Below, one piece after another: positions 8,701 through 16,346 of a stretch of 64,000 nt of DNA. Below the pieces are notes generated by a model. That model made no database searches. It was not told the DNA's origin and was given only the letters and a program-made list of their open reading frames with translations. Position 1 is the first letter of the stretch; every line of letters starts with the position of its first letter. The stretch covers positions 1-64,000 of the forward strand of contig NZ_BJEG01000011.1 in the NCBI RefSeq assembly GCF_005405545.1, given 5' to 3'. The translations under genes were made by a program, and so were the position numbers. The stretch comes from Weissella hellenica. GTDB taxonomy: Bacteria; Bacillota; Bacilli; Lactobacillales; Lactobacillaceae.

Positions 8701-9227
8701 TCCTCAGCATGTTCTACAACACGCATACCACGACCACCACCACCAGCAGCTGATTTAACAAATAATGGATACCCATGAGTTGCGCCAAATGCTAAGGCCT
8801 CAGACACATCCGCAACAGGATGATCTGTACCTGGTACTGTTGGTACATCAGCCTTGATAGCAGTTTGTTTGGCGATAATTTTATCACCAAACATTTTTAA
8901 ATGTTTTACTTTTGGACCAACAAACTTAATATCAGCTGCTTCAACCGCAGCTGCAAAATCAGCATTTTCCGATAAAAAACCATAACCTGGATGGATGGCA
9001 TCAGCACCTGATTCTTTAGCAATACGAATTATGTCTTGACTATCAAGATAAGCAGCAATTGGGGCTTTTCCTGCACCAACTTGATACGCTTCATCAGCTT
9101 TAAAACGATGCACTGCAAATTCATCTTCTTTTGCAAAAATCGCCACTGTTTTAATACCCAACTCTTTAGCCGCACGAATTAAACGAACAGCAATTTCGCC
9201 TCGATTTGCAATCAACAACTTTTTCAT
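5790..9227 (-). CDS. pyc: Pyruvate carboxylase
   Basis: The enzyme carboxylates pyruvate to oxaloacetate using ATP, bicarbonate and biotin, feeding aspartate synthesis. The order is typical: biotin carboxylase with an ATP-grasp domain (about 1-450, glycine-rich AAGGGGRGMR), carboxyltransferase (from about 520, with LLTDTTMRDAHQS), tetramerisation region and biotin carrier domain. The carrier motif EAMKM puts the biotinylated lysine near residue 1109. I start at the ATG at 9227 (MKKLLIANRGEIA), giving 1145 residues, the usual length. GGGGGA lies 12 nt upstream, and a start 14 codons earlier adds residues with no family match. Two small membrane-protein genes follow in a tightly packed row. Confidence 0.96.
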   Translation of the reverse strand: MKKLLIANRGEIAVRLIRAAKELGIKTVAIFAKEDEFAVHRFKADEAYQVGAGKAPIAAYLDSQDIIRIAKESGADAIHPGYGFLSENADFAAAVEAADIKFVGPKVKHLKMFGDKIIAKQTAIKADVPTVPGTDHPVADVSEALAFGATHGYPLFVKSAAGGGGRGMRVVEHAEELREAFERAASEAQQSFGKPDIYLEKYLKDPQHVEIQILADEHSEVMHLFERDSSVQRRHQKIIEFAPAVSVSVNMRQRIQNAALRLMRSVDYQNAGTVEFLVEGDDFYFIEVNPRVQVEHTVTEDVTGVDIVKSQLLIAQGYQLHEAPLNIPMQEQLTANGVAIQSRITTEDPANGFMPDTGKIDWYRSPGGTGVRLDAGNVFAGATVTPYFDSLLVKLVTRGSDFTAAVDKMQRALDEFVIRGVKTNIPFLKNVFAHPTFRNAAAPTTFVDKHTELFEILPDKDPERKVLRYVAETTVNGFPGLDRNRPRIYTSNIVEPAKDIVLPSDLVTAKDVLDIKGPQGVVAWLKQQDKVLLTDTTMRDAHQSLFATRLRTKDMVTIATDVQNALPNLFSSEMWGGATFDTAYRFLGEDPWERLRILREKMPRTLTQMLFRGSNAVGYQNYPDNVLQEFIKLAATNGMDVFRIFDSLNWLPQMEKSIQYVRDNNKLAEVAMAYTGDILDSSRTKYNLKYYTDFAQELVDAGAHIIAVKDMAGLLKPEAAYQLVSALKDTVDVPIHLHTHDTTGNGVYTYARAAEAGVDIIDVAMSAFSGATSQPSMGAVYYSLSGNKRQPEINVDAANKINDYWTSVRPYYRDFASAASSTQTDIFEVEMPGGQYSNLQQQAQALRLGDRWSDIKKMYVTVNEMFGDIIKVTPSSKVVGDMTLFMIQNDLTPEKVLAEGQTIDFPQSVVDFFAGDLGQPVGGFPKELQAVVLKGRKPITVRPGALSESADFAQQEATLARKLKRQPTPEEVISYILYPKVFLDYVAKYDEFGPMTLLDTPTFFQGMRAGERVDVQLGIGKTVIFQLEEIGEPNAKGVRTLYFDVNGTPLEVDIQDTSVQTTTIVRRKAEPTNENEIGATMAGSVLSVEVIDGQTFKQGDTLLVTEAMKMETTIQAPFNGTVKQVHVANGDVVDGGDLLLEIESN

Positions 9228-9301
9228 TTGCTTGAGTCCCCCATGTCTCTTTGCATGTATCTTATTCACATTTTATGATAAACATCTCATTTATTTTACC
9301 A

Positions 9302-9341
9302 AAAAAAAGCACTATATACTACTATAGAATAGTATACAGTG
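9302..9341 (-). terminator. Terminator before pyc
   Basis: The arms 9310-9321 and 9330-9341 pair over 12 bases with one imperfect pair. On the minus strand eight T's follow. It ends the 55-codon gene and separates it from pyc. Confidence 0.75.
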
Positions 9342-9384
9342 AAAATATTACGGACTTTGCTTATTTTTAGGTAAATAACCTGAT

Positions 9385-9552
9385 CTAATGTTTGTCTTTA
9401 ACTTCCTCAAACTCACCGTCAAAAATATTAGCATTACTTTTAAAATTTTGATTTGCAGCATTTAAATTACGTGCTACTAAAATTCTCGTACGTCGCAATC
9501 TAATACGCCACCAAACCCAAATAGCTAAGATTATCATTAGTAATAGTAACAT
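9385..9552 (-). CDS. 55-residue small membrane protein
   Basis: The ATG at 9552 has GGGGGA 7 nt upstream, the same kind of ribosome site as pyc. The product begins with a hydrophobic stretch (MLLLLMIILAIWVWW) followed by a strongly basic patch (RIRLRRTR). It then has a polar tail ending in acidic and lysine residues. The layout is a single helix with the basic side in the cytoplasm. I do not recognise a family. The gene sits alone between pepT and pyc and has its own terminator, which argues that it is expressed. Confidence 0.6.
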   Translation of the reverse strand: MLLLLMIILAIWVWWRIRLRRTRILVARNLNAANQNFKSNANIFDGEFEEVKDKH

Positions 9553-9619
9553 TTGTATTCCCCCAACTTTAGTTTAACTATAATATCCGGAATAGCTTAA
9601 AATTTACTTATCTTTCTTG

Positions 9620-10852
9620 CTACTCGGCGTTTAGTGTTGCAATTTTAACAACTGTATCGGCTGCTTGCTGCATAACTATTGTTGAAACATATTCATAACG
9701 ACCATGCATATTCTCGCCACCAGCAAACAAATTAGGTGTTGGCAATCCTAAGAATGTAATCTTTGAACCATCCGTACCACCACGGACCGGTTCAATAATT
9801 GGTGCAATATCTAATTGACGCATTGCTTCAGCTGCCAAATCAACCGATGTCATGTCATCTTTTAACACTTCACCCATATTGTAATATTGATCCTTCAAAG
9901 TTAACTTAATACGTTCAAGGCCGAGCTCTTTATTCAAACGATCAACAATTTCAGTCATTAAAGTCTTACGAGCTTCGAATTGTTGACGATCATGGTCACG
10001 AATAATGTAATCCATCCGAGCATTTTCAGGATTGCCGGTCAAATTTAGCAAGTGGAAGAAACCTTCCCGACCTGCTGTCAATTCTGGTCGATCACCTGCA
10101 GGTAATGCGTTGTGTACGTTGATTGCTACTTGCAATGCATTAACCATTGTATCTTTAGCAGTCCCCGGATGTACATTACGTCCCTGGATTTCAATAACAG
10201 CTGAAGCAGCAGAGAATGTTTCCCATTCAAGTTCACCTAATGGGCCACCATCGACTGTGTAAGCAAAATCTGCACCAAATTCAGCAACGTGGAAGTTATC
10301 AGCACCAATCCCAATCTCTTCATCAGGACCAAAAGCGAATACTAACTTACCATGCTTCGCTTCTGGATGTGCAATTAAATATTCAGCAGCTGAAATAATT
10401 TCAGCAACACCAGCTTTATCATCGGCACCTAATAAAGTAGTACCGTCAGTGGTAATTAATGTGTGACCTGCATATTTTTTCAATGACGGAAAATCTGCTA
10501 CTGTTAATGAATATTCATCATTTAATTTAATTTCTGATTCACCATCATAATCCGTCACAAATTGTGGTTGTACATTTTCAGCTGAAAAATCTGCCGTGTC
10601 AACGTGTGAAATAAAACCAATTGTTGGCACATCTTTATCAGTATTAGCGGCTAATTCAGCAAACACATACCCGTCAGACATGGTGCGAACGTTTTCTAAA
10701 CCGATTTCTTCTAATTCAGTTGCTAAATCTTTCAAAAAAGCAACCTCTTTAGGATCTGAAGGAATTGTTTGTGAATCCTCATTTGATTGGGTATTGATTT
10801 TAACATAACCAATAAAACGATCAATTAAATTAGGGTAAATTTCTGCTGCCAT
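9620..10852 (-). CDS. pepT: Peptidase T (tripeptide aminopeptidase)
   Basis: This 410-residue M20-family zinc peptidase releases the N-terminal residue of tripeptides in the cytoplasm, the last stage of peptide use in lactic acid bacteria. Metal-site motifs are visible: ISHVDTAD with His83, LLGADDKAG with Asp144, and FGPDEEIG with the Glu178 catalytic and Glu179 metal residues. The segment [13 protein letters not shown] is characteristic of PepT. GAGGTG precedes the ATG by 5 nt. It lies 15 nt after the nif3-like gene and so probably ends a trmK-nif3-pepT operon. Confidence 0.95.
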   Translation of the reverse strand: MAAEIYPNLIDRFIGYVKINTQSNEDSQTIPSDPKEVAFLKDLATELEEIGLENVRTMSDGYVFAELAANTDKDVPTIGFISHVDTADFSAENVQPQFVTDYDGESEIKLNDEYSLTVADFPSLKKYAGHTLITTDGTTLLGADDKAGVAEIISAAEYLIAHPEAKHGKLVFAFGPDEEIGIGADNFHVAEFGADFAYTVDGGPLGELEWETFSAASAVIEIQGRNVHPGTAKDTMVNALQVAINVHNALPAGDRPELTAGREGFFHLLNLTGNPENARMDYIIRDHDRQQFEARKTLMTEIVDRLNKELGLERIKLTLKDQYYNMGEVLKDDMTSVDLAAEAMRQLDIAPIIEPVRGGTDGSKITFLGLPTPNLFAGGENMHGRYEYVSTIVMQQAADTVVKIATLNAE

Positions 10853-10867
10853 GTTGCACCTCTTTCT

Positions 10868-11665
10868 TTAAATATAAGTATAAGGATCTGTGTTAATTGT
10901 TGATGCGAAAACATCTGTCAATTCCCAATGATTTATTTGTTGCCATGTTTTAATTAAAGACACCATTTTATCTTTAGCAATTGCTTCCATATGATGATCA
11001 GGATCAATCACAATGAAATCATCTGCTAAAACATCATGCGCCGTATGATAATAAAAATCAGCCGTGACATAGGCATCAGCACCCGCCGCTAAAGCTGCAG
11101 GATACTCATCACCACCGTCACCACCAAGAACCGCAATTCGTTGAATAGGACGTTCTAAATCACTTGCAATCACGCGCACTGCTTTAACCTGGAATAGGTC
11201 ACGAATAAACGATGCATATTCGGCTACAGTTTGTGGCTGCGCCAATGTTCCAATTCGGCCTAATCCGGTCTGACCATCAGGATTTGGTATTAGTGGTGTC
11301 ACATCATGTAGCTGTAACGCATCGGCTAACCAATCATTTATCCCACCTTTAGCAGCATCTAAATTCGTATGCGCAGCATAAACCACAATATCGTGTTTAA
11401 TTAAATCTGCATACATTTTATTTTGCGGTACGCTTAAATCTAAATTCTTAGCTGGTTTAAAAATCATGGGATGATGAGCAAAAATGAAATCAACATCTTT
11501 ATCAATCGCTTCTTGCACCACTTCTGGGCGTACATCTAATGTCGTCATAACCCGATGGATTTCTTGTTGCATATTACCCAATTGTAAGCCAATCGGATCT
11601 TTCTCCCAAGCCAATGACTTGGGCGCATATGCTTCAATCTGCGCAATTAATTTATCTGCTTGCAT
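10868..11665 (-). CDS. Nif3-like dinuclear metal centre protein (YqfO/DUF34)
   Basis: The 265-residue protein belongs to the Nif3/DUF34 family, often labelled GTP cyclohydrolase 1 type 2 homologue. Members form ring-shaped hexamers with two metals per subunit, and the cellular role is not settled. Visible metal-site motifs are FAHHPMIFKP (about 63-72), AAHTNLDAA (about 97-105) and VIDPDHHMEA near the C-terminus. It is the short form without the inserted PII-like domain of B. subtilis YqfO. The start overlaps the end of trmK by 14 bases, the usual Firmicute pairing. Confidence 0.9.
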   Translation of the reverse strand: MQADKLIAQIEAYAPKSLAWEKDPIGLQLGNMQQEIHRVMTTLDVRPEVVQEAIDKDVDFIFAHHPMIFKPAKNLDLSVPQNKMYADLIKHDIVVYAAHTNLDAAKGGINDWLADALQLHDVTPLIPNPDGQTGLGRIGTLAQPQTVAEYASFIRDLFQVKAVRVIASDLERPIQRIAVLGGDGGDEYPAALAAGADAYVTADFYYHTAHDVLADDFIVIDPDHHMEAIAKDKMVSLIKTWQQINHWELTDVFASTINTDPYTYI

Positions 11666-12353
11666 ACACTAAAGCCTCCATAATCATCTGTAACTCTTGT
11701 TTATATGATTGGTAAGCTTCCGTTTGTGTTTTATCAGCAGCTTCAATGTTTTTCATAATACTTTTAATTCTTGCTGCTTCACGTTGCCACTTTTCTTGCC
11801 ACGCCTGTGAAGGCTCAGTTAAATGGTAAGGGCCAAATTGTAATTCCCGTGCAGAATAGGCAATATTACCAGGTTCGGCTACTAAAATTTCATAATAATG
11901 GCCTTCATCAACAATGACAGATTCATCCACTAACTGATAACCGTTCTCTGATAACCATAAACGTACCAAATCGATATCAATATTTGGCTGTAAAACTAAT
12001 CGATGATACCGGTGGGTCTCTAAATGACCATCAGTTAAAATTTGGCAAATTAAACGACCACCCATACCCGCAATTACGACCGTATCAATTAAATCGTCTG
12101 TTTCAACGGCCGCTAATCCGTCTGCTAATCGTGGTATTAATCGGTCATTTAAGCGATGACGTTGTATTTCAGACTTAACATTATCAAGTGGACCCGGCGC
12201 TACTTCGCCTGCAATAGCAAACGATATTTGATTATTTAATAATAGATTAGCTGGTAGATAAGCATGATCTGACCCAATATCTGCCAAACGGGCTCCATCT
12301 GGCACAAAATTAGCTACTGCCGCTAAACGTTTTGACAAATGCCAAGCGTCCAT
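11652..12353 (-). CDS. trmK: tRNA (adenine(22)-N(1))-methyltransferase
   Basis: The 233-residue protein should methylate A22 in the D-loop of tRNAs with SAM as donor. Motif I is the characteristic ADIGSDHAYLP (about 24-34), followed by VVIAGMGGRLI (about 92-102), which is diagnostic of TrmK. GAGGAT precedes the ATG by 6 nt. Downstream overlap with the nif3-like gene and proximity to pepT indicate a three-gene operon. Confidence 0.92.
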   Translation of the reverse strand: MDAWHLSKRLAAVANFVPDGARLADIGSDHAYLPANLLLNNQISFAIAGEVAPGPLDNVKSEIQRHRLNDRLIPRLADGLAAVETDDLIDTVVIAGMGGRLICQILTDGHLETHRYHRLVLQPNIDIDLVRLWLSENGYQLVDESVIVDEGHYYEILVAEPGNIAYSARELQFGPYHLTEPSQAWQEKWQREAARIKSIMKNIEAADKTQTEAYQSYKQELQMIMEALVYASR

Positions 12354-12441
12354 TATTCATCCTCGTTTCTGTATCTTATTATTTTCTAATATTCACATTA
12401 TACATTTTTAAACACACCGTGACAAACCACTCATGGATAGT

Positions 12442-12495
12442 AAAAAGCGCCCTATATTAGACCAATAACACATTGATCATACTAATATAAGACAC
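12442..12495 (-). terminator. Terminator of the TPR gene
   Basis: The arms 12447-12460 and 12482-12495 form a 14-bp stem with several G-U pairs around a 21-nt loop. On the minus strand TTTTTAC follows. Confidence 0.65.
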
Positions 12496-12502
12496 TTATT
12501 TT

Positions 12503-13783
12503 TTATAATTCTTGATCTAATTCATTTTGTAAAGCTGCTACCATATCAAAATCATCTGGTACTAATTGTACATATGCTTGCAACGCTTGTAATGCTAGCT
12601 CATGCTCGCCTTCACTCCTAAAGTAATAATATGCTGGCTTTAAGAAATCAGCAGTATCCATATATGAGGGTAGCGCAGCTTGCCAGTACTTTGTTGCCAT
12701 ATCGAAATCTTCTAAAGCTGTATAACTTTGCGCTAGATACCAATATAATTGTGGATTAATATCCATATCATCACTAGCAAAATATGCATTCAATAAATTA
12801 ATATTACCAACATGGTCCTCATTTTGAACCAAAAATCCTGCATAGCTTGTCATCAGAACAGCATCATTAGGATTATGATTCAATCCTTCTTGATACAAAG
12901 ATTGCGCTTGTGTCATGTCGCCTAATTCCGCTGCAATCTTGGCACCTTCTTGGTAAAATTTCACATTAAATGGATCAATTGCGATTCCTTCTTGGTACGT
13001 TACTAACGCTTTATCTGGTTCATGACTAGCCATATAAAGTTGTGCCAATGGTTCATATACGCCTGCATATGAGGCATCTAAATCGCGTAATTGTGTAAAT
13101 GTCTTAATAGCTTTTTGGCGATTTTCAGGATTTGTTGCATAAGTCAAACCAAGCTGAAAGCGCACATCTGGCGTCATATCTGCTTCTTTAATTTGTTCCA
13201 AATAACCTAAAGCATTATCAAAATTCCCCACAAGTGCGTAGGCTACACCAATACGTGACACAATATCTAATCCTGAGAAATAACGTTCACCTGCTTGAAT
13301 CAATTGTCGATAATATGGAATAGCGGCTTTATATTTTGCACTAGCAAAATAAAATTCGGCTAAAGCAAATTGAATAATTGGTTCTTGATCATCTTGTTGA
13401 TAAGCTGTTAGTAGTTTATCTTCAGCTGATTCAATTAGCCCTTCTGATTGATATAAATCAGCTGCAACTAATAATGATTCTATATAGGCTGTTGAGTCAG
13501 TTGCAATTTCTGACAGATACATCAAAGCCTTATCCGTATTATCTTCATCAATGGCAATATCAGCCAACGCTGTGCGCAATTGATCTTCTTTTGGATACTT
13601 ACCTAACAATTTTTCATAGACCCGTTTGGCTTGATTTGAAAATCCCAACCCATATAATTCTTCTGCCAATGAATAGATCGTATCATCATCATCATAGCGT
13701 AGTGCTGATGCAAATGATTTTTTTGCGGCGTCTAATTGTCCACTTGATAATTCATCAAGCATCCGTTCTGCAAAACTAGCCAT
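12503..13783 (-). CDS. Tetratricopeptide-repeat protein (YpiA-like)
   Basis: The 426-residue acidic protein is built from about ten helical TPR units spread over its whole length, seen as repeated A-x-x-x-Y/F and A-L patterns spaced 34 residues apart. It has no signal peptide or membrane segment, so it is cytoplasmic and probably a protein-protein scaffold. Size and repeat layout match YpiA-type proteins of Firmicutes, whose function is not known. GAAAGGA precedes the ATG at 13783. It is the last gene of a three-gene group with the 46-codon basic gene and the large membrane-protein gene. Confidence 0.82.
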   Translation of the reverse strand: MASFAERMLDELSSGQLDAAKKSFASALRYDDDDTIYSLAEELYGLGFSNQAKRVYEKLLGKYPKEDQLRTALADIAIDEDNTDKALMYLSEIATDSTAYIESLLVAADLYQSEGLIESAEDKLLTAYQQDDQEPIIQFALAEFYFASAKYKAAIPYYRQLIQAGERYFSGLDIVSRIGVAYALVGNFDNALGYLEQIKEADMTPDVRFQLGLTYATNPENRQKAIKTFTQLRDLDASYAGVYEPLAQLYMASHEPDKALVTYQEGIAIDPFNVKFYQEGAKIAAELGDMTQAQSLYQEGLNHNPNDAVLMTSYAGFLVQNEDHVGNINLLNAYFASDDMDINPQLYWYLAQSYTALEDFDMATKYWQAALPSYMDTADFLKPAYYYFRSEGEHELALQALQAYVQLVPDDFDMVAALQNELDQEL

Positions 13784-13808
13784 TAAAAAGTCCTTTCGTG
13801 ATGTAATA

Positions 13809-13949
13809 TTATTTTTTATTTTGTTGCGCTTTTTGCTTGGCCTTTTCTAATAAAGCTTGACGAGCTGTTTTTTTCTGTTCAGCAGTTATTTGGCCTTTTT
13901 TAGCAGCACCACGTGCAAAGTCGTTTGATTTTAGTGTTCCTTGTCCCAT
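13809..13949 (-). CDS. 46-residue basic peptide
   Basis: The frame starts at the ATG at 13949 and encodes MGQGTLKSNDFARGAAKKG at its N-terminus. A Lys/Gln/Ala-rich helix follows, ending QKAQQNKK. It is very basic with no hydrophobic segment, so it may bind nucleic acid or be disordered. The gene starts 21 nt after the upstream membrane-protein gene and ends 25 nt before the TPR gene, both same strand. The GGGAT ribosome site is weak. I do not recognise the family. Confidence 0.6.
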   Translation of the reverse strand: MGQGTLKSNDFARGAAKKGQITAEQKKTARQALLEKAKQKAQQNKK

Positions 13950-13970
13950 ATTATTTATCCCGTTTATTGT

Positions 13971-15674
13971 TTACTTTAAAGATTTATTTGTTAATGACAC
14001 AACATTAGCAACTGAAGCACCTGAAATAGCCTTAACTTTCAATTCAACTTGATCATTTACTTGTAATAATAATGCATCTTGTTTTTGTGATGGATCTAAA
14101 GTATATAAGGTATCATCATCAACTAGTTTAAACACCACAACTTGTTTGTTATTTAAGGTTGCATTGGTATTAACCCGACCGATTTTACCATTAATCTTTT
14201 TGATTTTTACTTTTTGATCACTAGCTGCTGCTGATTGCGCACTACCTGCTAAAGCATTACGATATGATGCTAGAGCATCTGATGCATTAGCCCCTTCGCC
14301 AATGACATTTTGGTCTGCTCCTTTGATATAAGCATATTCACGGAAGCGTTCATTATTGTCCATCATTGAAACTACCCACGTTGGCGTACCATCAATATTC
14401 ATAATAACCGGATTTGATCCATGCCACTTATTTTGGGGATGCAACTGCTTAGCAACTTTCATTGCACCTTCAGAATCCATAATTCCCACGTTTTTACCAG
14501 TATAGAAACGTAACTGCCCAGTACGCGTATCGATTAATGAATAACCTTTGTCTGAATCAGCATTTGATCTAACAGTGGTAAAGTCATCAAAGTAAGCTAA
14601 TGAACCATTCACATTAAACATCGGCGTTACGCCACTTTCTGAACCATTTTCCGTTGGCTTAATTTGATTTTTATGACGGAAATTAAATGCATATGGGTTA
14701 CCATACGTCCGATTCATTAAGGTTGCTGCTTCTGGTGAAACACCAACGTCCACCCACTTAGGCAAATTCTTAGTTTTATATACCTGTGTTTTACCAGTAT
14801 TAGCATTCGTAATGGCAACATGAATATTGTCAAACATTACTTGACCAGCCCAACGAACACTTAATAAGGTTTGAACCCAGTATGTTTGACCATTATTACC
14901 AACCTCTAAGATAGGTTCACCCACCTGCTGGTAACGTGGATTTGCCATGTAAATCTTACGAGCAATACTATGCGAGAACCAGCTGGTTTCAGAGTAAGCC
15001 ATTTTTTCTTTTACAAAATGAGCTGTATCATTAATATCTGTTGCTGAAACCACAAAATATCCTGGTAATTCACGGTTCATAAACCATGACACAAACCCAT
15101 TAAATTCAACTGGTGCAACATAGTAAGGTTTTCCCTTAATATACTGTGCAGACAAATCACCTAGCTCATACATTGATGAATCAGGCACTTGTGAAAAGGC
15201 TTTTTTCATCATATTTTGTGCTGCTTGTGCAGATAAAGCAATTGGCTGATCGTCTTTAGTCAACGGTGCTTCTTTTTGCTTTGTCGCTTGAACCGAATGA
15301 TACATTGGTCGAACCGTCAATGATTTTGAAACACCTGCTACAACTGAAATACTAATTGCAATTAGTGGGATAATAAACGGCCACAAACTAATGTTTAATG
15401 TTGACCGATTATTCTTTTTTGTAGTTACCTTTTCAATCACTACCGTGGCACTACCAATTAGTAATGTCCAAATACTAATTAAAGTCGTTTCTAGCGCCAC
15501 AGGCATAACTAATTGTGACAGTATTGGCACTGGCATCCACCAATAAACAAAGATACCATTTAATATGGTTAATCCCACAGCAGCCAACCAGTCCAACTTA
15601 CCTAATTTTAGCTTTTTTGCCCATAAAAACGTTGCAAACATGGCAATTTCTAGGACTAAAAATGATGTAATCAT
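13971..15674 (-). CDS. Large membrane-anchored protein of unknown function
   Basis: The chosen ATG at 15674 has AAGGAG 6 nt upstream and gives 567 residues; an earlier start adds 14 residues without a ribosome site. The N-terminus has about four membrane helices (near 1-20, 28-45, 53-80 and 98-120). About 440 hydrophilic residues follow and are probably outside the cell. The C-terminal ~75 residues (about 490-567) are rich in beta-strand patterns and could be an OB-like fold. I recognise no catalytic motif. It heads a group with the 46-codon and TPR genes. Confidence 0.75.
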   Translation of the reverse strand: MITSFLVLEIAMFATFLWAKKLKLGKLDWLAAVGLTILNGIFVYWWMPVPILSQLVMPVALETTLISIWTLLIGSATVVIEKVTTKKNNRSTLNISLWPFIIPLIAISISVVAGVSKSLTVRPMYHSVQATKQKEAPLTKDDQPIALSAQAAQNMMKKAFSQVPDSSMYELGDLSAQYIKGKPYYVAPVEFNGFVSWFMNRELPGYFVVSATDINDTAHFVKEKMAYSETSWFSHSIARKIYMANPRYQQVGEPILEVGNNGQTYWVQTLLSVRWAGQVMFDNIHVAITNANTGKTQVYKTKNLPKWVDVGVSPEAATLMNRTYGNPYAFNFRHKNQIKPTENGSESGVTPMFNVNGSLAYFDDFTTVRSNADSDKGYSLIDTRTGQLRFYTGKNVGIMDSEGAMKVAKQLHPQNKWHGSNPVIMNIDGTPTWVVSMMDNNERFREYAYIKGADQNVIGEGANASDALASYRNALAGSAQSAAASDQKVKIKKINGKIGRVNTNATLNNKQVVVFKLVDDDTLYTLDPSQKQDALLLQVNDQVELKVKAISGASVANVVSLTNKSLK

Positions 15675-15793
15675 GTATTTCTCCTTAATAAAATATAGAT
15701 AGATTAATTGTACCATAAAGCATCAGTCATTTTTTTAGTCAATGAACAATATGCTATGATGGCACTAAGTACAATTATAGGGGGAATTACACA

Positions 15794-16270
15794 ATGGTTA
15801 TGGAACAATATTTCAAAAATATACGTCAAAAAATTGGCCACGATGAAATCATCATGCCTGGTGTTGCTGGTATTTTATTCGATGAAACCCATACAAAAGT
15901 TTTGCTAGAGCAACGTGGGGATGGTGAAATTGGTTGGAGTTTAGTCGGTGGTATGCAAAATATTGGTGAATCAGCAATGATGTCACTCATTCGCGAATAT
16001 AGAGAAGAAGCTGGTATCGATGTTCAAATTAAAGCTTTAATTGGTATTGACACCAACTTTCATCATGTCTTTCCATCCGGCGATAAAGCCCAAATTCCAA
16101 TGACTCTATTTGAAGTTGAACAAATCGGCGGTCAATTAAAAGCCGATGGGGATGAAACCCTCTCACTTTCATATGTGCCATTAGCAGATCATCCTAAAAT
16201 GTACAACGTTCAACACCAATTAGCCATTGATCAGATGATTAAGCAAGCACCTTACGGCTGGTATTTTTAA
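15794..16270 (+). CDS. NUDIX hydrolase
   Basis: The 158-residue protein has a Nudix box at about residues 53-75: GMQNIGE, seven residues, REYREEAGI. It matches G-x5-E-x7-R-E-U-x-E-E-x-G-U except that U is Tyr. The family hydrolyses nucleoside diphosphates linked to another moiety; the substrate cannot be deduced. AGGGGG precedes the ATG. It is one of the few plus-strand genes and is divergent from the large membrane-protein gene. Confidence 0.88.
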   Translation: MVMEQYFKNIRQKIGHDEIIMPGVAGILFDETHTKVLLEQRGDGEIGWSLVGGMQNIGESAMMSLIREYREEAGIDVQIKALIGIDTNFHHVFPSGDKAQIPMTLFEVEQIGGQLKADGDETLSLSYVPLADHPKMYNVQHQLAIDQMIKQAPYGWYF

Positions 16271-16282
16271 TCGTATAAACTT

Positions 16283-16319
16283 AAAAAAGTTGGGACAAGA
16301 GAAGATGTCCCAACTTTTT
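16283..16319. terminator. Bidirectional terminator of the GTTGGGACA type
   Basis: AAAAGTTGGGACA pairs with TGTCCCAACTTTT, with T-runs on both strands. It ends the NUDIX gene and, on the other strand, sbcC. A close relative lies at 61729-61761. Confidence 0.88.
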
Positions 16320-16346
16320 AGTTATAAATATTAAACACTTATTTTT

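Noticed and set aside
9228-9269. Longer pyc start 14 codons upstream
   Set aside because: The extra residues have no family match and the ribosome site favours 9227.
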